The position numbers were made by a program, and so were the translations under genes. The notes under the pieces were generated by a model, which made no database searches, was not told the origin of the DNA, and saw nothing but the letters and a program-made list of their open reading frames with translations. A stretch of 64,000 nt of DNA from Carya illinoinensis (lineage: Eukaryota > Streptophyta > Magnoliopsida > Fagales > Juglandaceae), in assembly GCF_018687715.1 (NCBI RefSeq), contig NC_056758.1, positions 20,810,501 to 20,874,500 on the forward strand. Reading direction: 5' to 3'. Positions 56,900 to 64,000 of the stretch are shown here, piece by piece (the stretch's first letter is position 1; every line of letters starts with the position of its first letter).

Positions 56900-56991
56900 T
56901 CGCCATCCATATACCTGAGTTTGGCTTTCCTGGGGTTGTTTTTCCAATATTGTTGTTGGGTCTCAAAGCAAGTCTATTGGGGTTCACATCA
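56900..56991 (+). repeat. 3' LTR remnant of element E (last 92 bp)
   Basis: CGCCATCCATATACC to TTCACATCA matches 42521-42611 in D. The joint to RT lies in or next to a short shared AGATT, suggesting microhomology-mediated deletion of about 2.5 kb. Confidence 0.88.
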
Positions 56992-58239
56992 AATCTTGTG
57001 TAAGTCGATTACATGTTTGAATCAAGCTAAAAGCTTAACGAAGGGGTAGATGGGGAAGCTTAGGGGCATGTGGCACTTCTTGAAGTTGTGGAAACTAATT
57101 GTAAGGCTTACGTTGGCTTCAAATTGAAGAATGAAACAAAAGATGGGCTTCTTGTTGTAAATTCATCTAATGATGGAACTGAACAAGTATGGTTGAGGTG
57201 GTGTGCAAACGATGACATTTGCAATGAGGAAATGGTGTAAATGGCAATGGCTAGACGCGTACTTGTCGCAATGCACAAGAAAGAGAACTTAGGTCGGATT
57301 GGCAGTGATTTCAGCATTATTCACATGGCTTTTCTTTTATTGACAGGTTTTGGATCAGCCTAAGCTTCTAATTCAATCTTAGAATTATGATAAACAATAA
57401 AGAAAGTAATAAGGTCCGTATAAAAAAGGTTACAAAGAACTAAAAAGGAAATAAAGCCGAAAACATTGTTGAGAGATTACAAATCTTGTGTAAGTCAATG
57501 ACTTCGGTTAATTCAATGGTAAAGCAAAACCACGGGTAGATGGGGAACGTTAGGGGCGTGTGGTACTTCTTGGACTTGAGGAAAACCAAATGTAGGGTTT
57601 ATGTGGGCTTCAAATCGAGGAATGGAACGAAAGACTGGTTTCTTTATGTAAATTGGTCCACTGCAAGAACTAAACTTGTACGGTAAAGGTTGGGTGTAAA
57701 CGATGAAACTTTCCTTGTGAAAATGGTCTAAAAGGCTTCGGCTAAGGGCCGACTTGTCGCAACGGGTATGAAGGATCGCCTAGGTGCCGATTGGCGGTGA
57801 TTCGAGCATTATCGACATGGAAGTCTGTCATGTCTTAGATAAAGCCTAATCTTCTAATTCCTCTTAGAACGTTGGAAAACGACAGAAAAGCAATATGATC
57901 CGAATGAAAACATTGGTTACAAAGAACCATAAAAGAAATTAAACTCAAAACATTGTTGAAAGATGACTAATCTTGTGTAAGTCGATTACATCCTTTAATC
58001 AAGCTAAAAGCTTAACGATGGAGTAGATGGGGAAGCTTAGGGGCATGTGGCACTTCTTGAAGTTGCGGAAAATAATTGTAAGGCTTATGTTGGCTTCAAA
58101 TTGAAGATTGAAATAAAAGATGGGTTTCTTGTTGTAAACTCGTCTAATGACGGAACTGAAGTAGTATGGTTGAGGTGGTGTGCAAACGATGACATTTGCA
58201 ATGAGGAAATGGTGTAAATGGCATGGGCTAGAGGCGTAC

Positions 58240-60196
58240 TTGTCGCAATGCACAAGAAAGAGAACTTAGGTCGGATTGGCGGTGATTTTAGCATTATTCA
58301 CATGGCCTTTCTTTTATTGAGTGGTTTTGGATCCAGCCTAAGCTTCTAATTCAATCTTAGAATTATGATAAACAACAAAGAAAGTAATAAGGTCCGTATA
58401 AAAAAGGTTACAAAGAACTAAAAAGGAAATTAAGCAGAAAACATTGTTGAGAGATTACTAATCTTGTGTAAGTCAATTACTTCCCTTAATTCAACGTTAA
58501 GGCAAAACCACGGGCAGATGGGAATGTTAGGGGGTGTGCCACTTCTTGGACTTGAGGGAAACCAAATGTAGGGTTTATGTGGGCTTCAAATCGAGGAACG
58601 GAATGAAAGACTGATTTCTTTGTGTAAATTGGCCCACTGCAAGAACTAAACTTCTATGGTAAAGGTTGGGTATAGACGATGAAACTTTCCTTGTGAAAAC
58701 GGTCTAGAAGGCTTCGGCTAGGGGTCAACTTGCCGCAACTGGTATGAAGGATCGCCATGGTGGCGATTGGCAGTGATTCGAGCATTATCGACATGGAAGT
58801 CTGTCATGTCTTAGATAAAGCCTAATGTACTAATTCCATCTTAGACCGTTGGAAAACGACAAGAAAAGCAATATGATCCGGATGAAAACAAGGGTTACAA
58901 AGAACCAAAAAGGAAATTAAACTCAAAACATTGTTAAGAGATGACTAATCTTGTCTAAGTCGATTACATCCTTTGAATCAAGCTAAAAGCTTAACGATGG
59001 GGTAGATGGGGAAGCTTAGGGGCATGTGGCCCTTCTTGAAGTTGAGAAAATTAATTGTAAGGCTTACGTTGGCTTCAAATTGAAGAATGAAACAAAAGAT
59101 GGGTTTCTTGTTGTAAATTCCTCTAATGAGGGAACTGAACCAGCATGGTTGAGGTGGTGTGCAAACGATGACATTTGCAATAAGGAAATGGTGTAAATGG
59201 CATCGGCTAGAGGCGTACTTGTCGCAATGCACAAGAAAGAGAACTTAGGTCGGATTGGCGGTGATTTCAGCATTATTCACATGGCTTTTCTTTTATTGAC
59301 AGGTTTTGGATCCAACCTAAGCTTCTAATTCAATCTTAGAATTATGGTAAACAACAAAGAAAGTAATAAGGTCCGTATAAAAAAGGTTACAAAGAACTAA
59401 AAAGGAAATTAAGCCGAAAACATTGTTGAGAGATTACTAATCTTGTGTAAGTCAATTACTTCCCTTAATTCAACGTTAAGGCAAAACCACGGGCAGATGG
59501 GAACGTTAGGGGGTGTGGAACTTCTTGGACTTGAGGGAAACCAAATGTAGGGTTTATGTGGGCTTCAAATCGAGGAACGAAACGAAAGACTGGTTTCTTT
59601 GTGTAAATTGGCCCACTGCCAGAACTAAACTTCTATGGTAAAGGTTGGGTATAGACGATGAAACTTTCCTTGTGAAAACGGTCTAAAAGGCTTCGGCTAG
59701 GGGCCGACTTGCCGCAACTGGTATGAAGGATCGCCTAGGTGCCGATTGGCAGTGATTCGAGCATTATCGACAAGGAAGTCTGTCATGTCTTAGATAAAGC
59801 CTAATTTACTAATTCCATCTTAGAAGGTTGGAAAACGACAAGAAAAGCAATATGATCCGAATGAAAACAAGGGTTACAAAGAACCAGAAAGGAAATTAAA
59901 CCCAAAACATTGTTAAGAGATGACTAATATTGTCTAAGTCGATTACATCCTTTGAATCAAGCTAAAAGCTTAAGGATGGGGTAGATGGGGAAGCTTAGGG
60001 GCGTGTGGCCCTTCTTGAAGTTGAGAAAACTAATTGTAAGGCTTACGTTGTCTTCAAATTGAAGAATGAAACAAAAGATGGGTTTCTTGTTATAAATTCG
60101 TTGACTGGCGGAACTGAACTAGTATGGTTGAGGTGGTGTGCAACGATAACATTTTCAGTGAGGAAATGGTATAAATGGCATGGGCTAGAGGCGTAC
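58240..60196. repeat. 1957-bp higher-order satellite block, copy 1
   Basis: Two adjacent dimers share private variants with the next block (for example GATTTTAGCATTATTC at 58281 and 60238, GGCAGATGGGAATGTTAGG, and CCATGGTGGCGATTGG). Confidence 0.8.
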
Positions 60197-62153
60197 TTGT
60201 CGCAATGCACAAGAAAGAGAACTTAGGTCGGATTGGCGGTGATTTTAGCATTATTCACATGGCCTTTCTTTTATTGAGTGGTTTTGGATCCAGCCTAAGC
60301 TTCTAATTCAATCTTAGAATTATGATAAACAACAAAGAAAGTAATAAGGTCCGTATAAAAAAGGTTACAAAGAACTAAAAAGGAAATTAAGCAGAAAACA
60401 TTGTTGAGAGATTACTAATCTTGTGTAAGTCAATTACTTCCCTTAATTCAACGTTAAGGCAAAACCACGGGCAGATGGGAATGTTAGGGGGTGCGCCACT
60501 TCTTGGACTTGAGGGAAACCAAATGTAGGGTTTATGTGGGCTTCAAATCGAGGAACGGAATGAAAGACTGGTTTCTTTGTGTAAATTGGCCCACTGCAAG
60601 AACTAAACTTCTATGGTAAAGGTTGGGTATAGACGATGAAACTTTCCTTGTGAAAACGGTCTAGAAGGCTTCGGCTAGGGGTCAACTTGCCGCAATTGGT
60701 ATGAAGGATCGCCATGGTGGCGATTGGCAGTGATTCGAGCATTATCGACATGGAAGTCTGTCATGTCTTAGATAAAGCCTAATCTACTAATTCCATCTTA
60801 GAGCGTTGGAAAACGACTAGAAAAGCAATATGATCCGGATGAAAACAAGGGTTACAAAGAACCAAAAAGGAAATTAAACTCAAAACATTGTTAAGAGATG
60901 ACTAATCTTGTCTAAGTCGATTACATCCTTTGAATCAAGCTAAAAGCTTAACGATGGGGTAGATGGGGAAGCTTAGGGGCATGTGGCCCTTCTTGAAGTT
61001 GAGAAAATTAATTGTAAGGCTTACGTTGGCTTCAAATTGAAGAATGAAACAAAAGATGGGTTTCTTGTTGTAAATTCCTCTAATGAGGGAACTGAACTAG
61101 CATGGTTGAGGTGGTGTGCAAATGATGACATTTGCAATGAGGAAATGGTGTAAATGGCATCGGCTAGAGGCGTACTTGTCGCAATGCACAAGAAAGAGAA
61201 CTTAGGTCGGATTGGCGGTGATTTCAGCATTATTCACATGGCTTTTCTTTTATTGACAGGTTTTGGATCCAACCTAAGCTTCTAATTCAATCTTAGAATT
61301 ATGGTAAACAACAAAGAAAGTAATAAGGTCCATATAAAAAAGGTTACAAAGAACTAAAAAGGAAATTAAGCCGAAAACATTGTTGAGAGATTACTAATCT
61401 TGTGTAAGTCAATTACTTCCCTTAATTCAACGTTAAGGCAAAACCACGGGCAGATGGGAACGTTAGGGGGTGTGGAACTTCTTGGACTTGAGGGAAACCA
61501 AATGTAGGGTTTATGTGGGCTTCAAATCGAGGAACGAAACGAAAGACTGGTTTCTTTGTGTAAATTGGCCCACTGCCAGAACTAAACTTCTATGGTAAAG
61601 GTTGGGTATAGACGATGAAACTTTCCTTGTGAAAACGGTCTAAAAGGCTTCGGCTAGGGGCCGACTTGCCGCAACTGGTATGAAGGATCGCCTAGGTGCC
61701 GATTGGCAGTGATTCGAGCATTATCGACAAGGAAGTCTGTCATGTCTTAGATAAAGCCTAATTTACTAATTCCATCTTAGAAGGTTGGAAAACGACAAGA
61801 AAAGCAATATGATCCGATTGAAAACAAGGGTTACAAAGAACCAGAAAGGAAATTAAACCCAAAACATTGTTAAGAGATGACTAATCTTGTCTAAGTCGAT
61901 TACATCCTTTGAATCAAGCTAAAAGCTTAAGGATGGGGTAGATGGGGAAGCTTAGGGGCGTGTGGCCCTTCTTGAAGTTGAGAAAACTAATTGTAAGGCT
62001 TACGTTGTCTTCAAATTGAAGAATGAAACAAAAGATGGGTTTCTTGTTGTAAATTCGTTGACTGGCGGAACTGAACTAGTATGGTTGAGGTGGTGTGCAA
62101 CGATAACATTTTCAATGAGGAAATGGTATAAATGGCATGGGCTAGAGGCGTAC
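60197..62153. repeat. 1957-bp higher-order satellite block, copy 2
   Basis: Second copy, with few differences from copy 1 (for example ACTAATCTTGTC versus ACTAATATTGTC). The similarity ends near 62170. Confidence 0.8.
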
Positions 62154-64000
62154 TTGTCGCAATGCACAAGAAAGAGAACTTAGGTCGGATTGGTGGTGAT
62201 TTCAGCATTCTTCACATGGCTTTTCTTTTACTGGTAGGTTTTGGATCCAGCCTAAGCTTCTAATTCAGTCTTAGAATTATGATAAACAATAAAGAAAGTA
62301 ATAAGGTCCGTGTAAAAAAGGTTACAAAGAACCACAAAGGAAATTAAGCCGAAAACATTGTTGAGAGATTACTAATCTTGTGTAAGTCAATTACTTCCCT
62401 TAATTCAATGTTAAAGCATAACCACGGGTAGATGGGGAACGTTAGGGGCGTGTGGCACTTGTCGGACTTTAGGGAAACCAAAGGTAGGGTTTATTTGGGC
62501 TTGAAATCGGGGAATGAAACGAAAGACTGGTTTCTTTGTGTAAGTTGGTCCACTGCAAGAACTAAACTTGTATCGTAAAGGTTGGGTGTAAACGATGAAA
62601 CTTTCCTTGTGACACTGGTCTAAAAGGCTTTGGCTAGTGGCCAACTTGTCGCAACTGGTATGAAGGGTCGGCTGGGTGCCGATTGGCGGTGATTCGAGCA
62701 TTATCGACATGGAAGTCTGTCATGTCTTAGATAAAGCCTAATCTTCTAATTCAATCTTAGAACGTTGGAAAACGACAAGAAAAGCAATATGATCCGAATG
62801 AAAAAAAGGGTCACAAAGAACCAAAAAGGAAATTAAACTCAAAACATTGTTAAGAGATGACTAATCTTGTCTAAGTCGATTACAAACTTTGAATCAAGCT
62901 AAAAGCTTAACAATGGGGTAGATGGGGAAGCTTAGGGGCATGTGGCCCTTGTTGAAGTTGAGGAAACTAATTCTAAGGCTTACGTTGGCTTCAAATTGAA
63001 GAATGAAATAAAAGATGGGTTTCTTGTTGTAAATTCATCTAATGACGGAACTGAACTAGTATGGTTGAGGTGGTGTGCAAACGATGACATTTGCAATGAG
63101 GAAAAGGTGTAAATGGCAATGGCTAGATGCATACTTGTCGCAATGCACAAGAAAGAGAACTTAGGTCGGATTGGCGGTGATTTCAGCATTATTCACATGG
63201 CTTTTCTTTTATTGATAGGTTTTGGATCCAGCCTAAGCTTCTAATTCAATCTTAGAATTATGATAAACAACAAAGAAACTAATAAGGTCCGTATAAAAAA
63301 TGTTACAAAGAACTAAAAAGGAAATTAAGCCGAAAACATTGTTGAGAGATTACTAATCTTGTATAAGTCAATTACTTCCCTTAATTCAACGTTAAAGTAA
63401 AACCACGGGTAAATGGGGAACGTTAGGGGCGTGTGGTACTTCTTGGACTTGAGGGAAACCAAATGTAGGGTTTGTGTGGGCTTCAAATCGAGGAATGAAA
63501 CGAAAGACTGGTTTCTTTGTGTAAATTGGTCCACTGCAAGAACTAAACTTGTATGGTAAAGGTTGGGTGTAAACGATGAAACTTTCCTTGTGACACTGGT
63601 CTAAAAGGCTTTGGCTAGTGGCCAACTTGTCGCAACTGGTATGATGGGTCGCCTGGGTGCCGATTGGCGGTGATTCGAGCATTATCCACAAGGAAGTCTA
63701 TCATGTCTTAGGTAAAGCCTAATCTTCTAATTCAATGTTAGAACGTTGGAAAACGACAAGAAAAGCAATATGACCCGAATGAAAAAAAGGGTTACAAAGA
63801 ACCGAAAAGGAAATTAAACTCAAAACATTGTTAAGAGATGACTAATCTTGTCTAAGTCGATTACATCCTTTGAATCAAGCTAAAAGCTTAACGATGGGGT
63901 AGATGGGGAAGCTTAGGGGCCTGTGGCCCTTCTTGAAGTTGAGGAAACTAATTGTAAGGCTTACGTTGGCTTCAAATTGAAGAATGAAACAAAAGATGGG

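Larger units (their letters stand above)
52442..56991 (+). mobile_element. CRM-like element E, duplicate of D with a 3' internal deletion
   Basis: Complete 5' LTR, leader, gag and about half of pol, then a direct joint at about 56899 to the last 92 bp of the 3' LTR. The flanks have AATCT on both sides. It shares with D the three gag stops and the same satellite flank on the left (constant shift of 16878-16879 bp), so both derive from a single insertion. It has an extra stop in RT (TAG 56663-56665). Confidence 0.92.
56992..64000. repeat. Satellite array 4, dimeric units with a 1957-bp higher-order period
   Basis: About 7 dimers running off the window end. Type 2 anchors are near 57048, 58024, 59003, 59983, 60960, 61939, 62918 and 63898. 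Between about 58.24 and 62.15 kb a two-dimer block is tandemly repeated at a 1957-bp shift. No gene is seen. Confidence 0.93.

Overview
This is nuclear DNA of a flowering plant, probably a eudicot. The evidence is nested Ty3/gypsy LTR retrotransposons of Athila type (tRNA-Asp primer site) and CRM-like chromovirus type, a plant L1 LINE (DUF4283-type ORF1; endonuclease, reverse transcriptase and RNase H in ORF2), and long head-to-tail satellite arrays. The species cannot be read from the window. I see no host gene, tRNA, rRNA or CRISPR array.

Layout. 1-8841: Athila-type element A (+), entering at the end of its 5' LTR and ending at a complete 3' LTR. 8842-19501: Athila-type element B (-), split by A on the left and by CRM-like element C (-, 10298-17325, 5-bp target duplication ATCTC). 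B itself sits in satellite. 19502-25077: satellite. 25080-30910: an L1 LINE with both ORFs open, inserted in an A-tract of the satellite. 30911-35562: satellite. 35563-42611: CRM-like element D (+), with target duplication AATCT. 42612-52441: satellite. 52442-56991: CRM-like element E (+), a paralogue of D with an internal deletion. 56992-64000: satellite.

The satellite is about 27 kb in total. Its basic repeat is a roughly 980-bp dimer of two diverged monomers of about 490 bp each, always in the same orientation. Larger local periods (1851 and 1957 bp) and a block duplication carrying the CRM-like insertion show repeated unequal exchange or amplification.

How the parts fit. A head-to-tail satellite with a higher-order period, invaded by CRM-type and Athila-type elements and nested insertions, is the organisation typical of plant centromeric or pericentromeric DNA. 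D and E share the same three nonsense codons and the same satellite flanks, so they come from one insertion that was later copied together with its satellite. The LINE is absent from the matching sites near 45.25 kb and 47.10 kb, so it arrived after that duplication. All LTR elements here carry disabling mutations in their own proteins. The LINE is the only element that looks coding-competent. Identity percentages and ages could not be computed.
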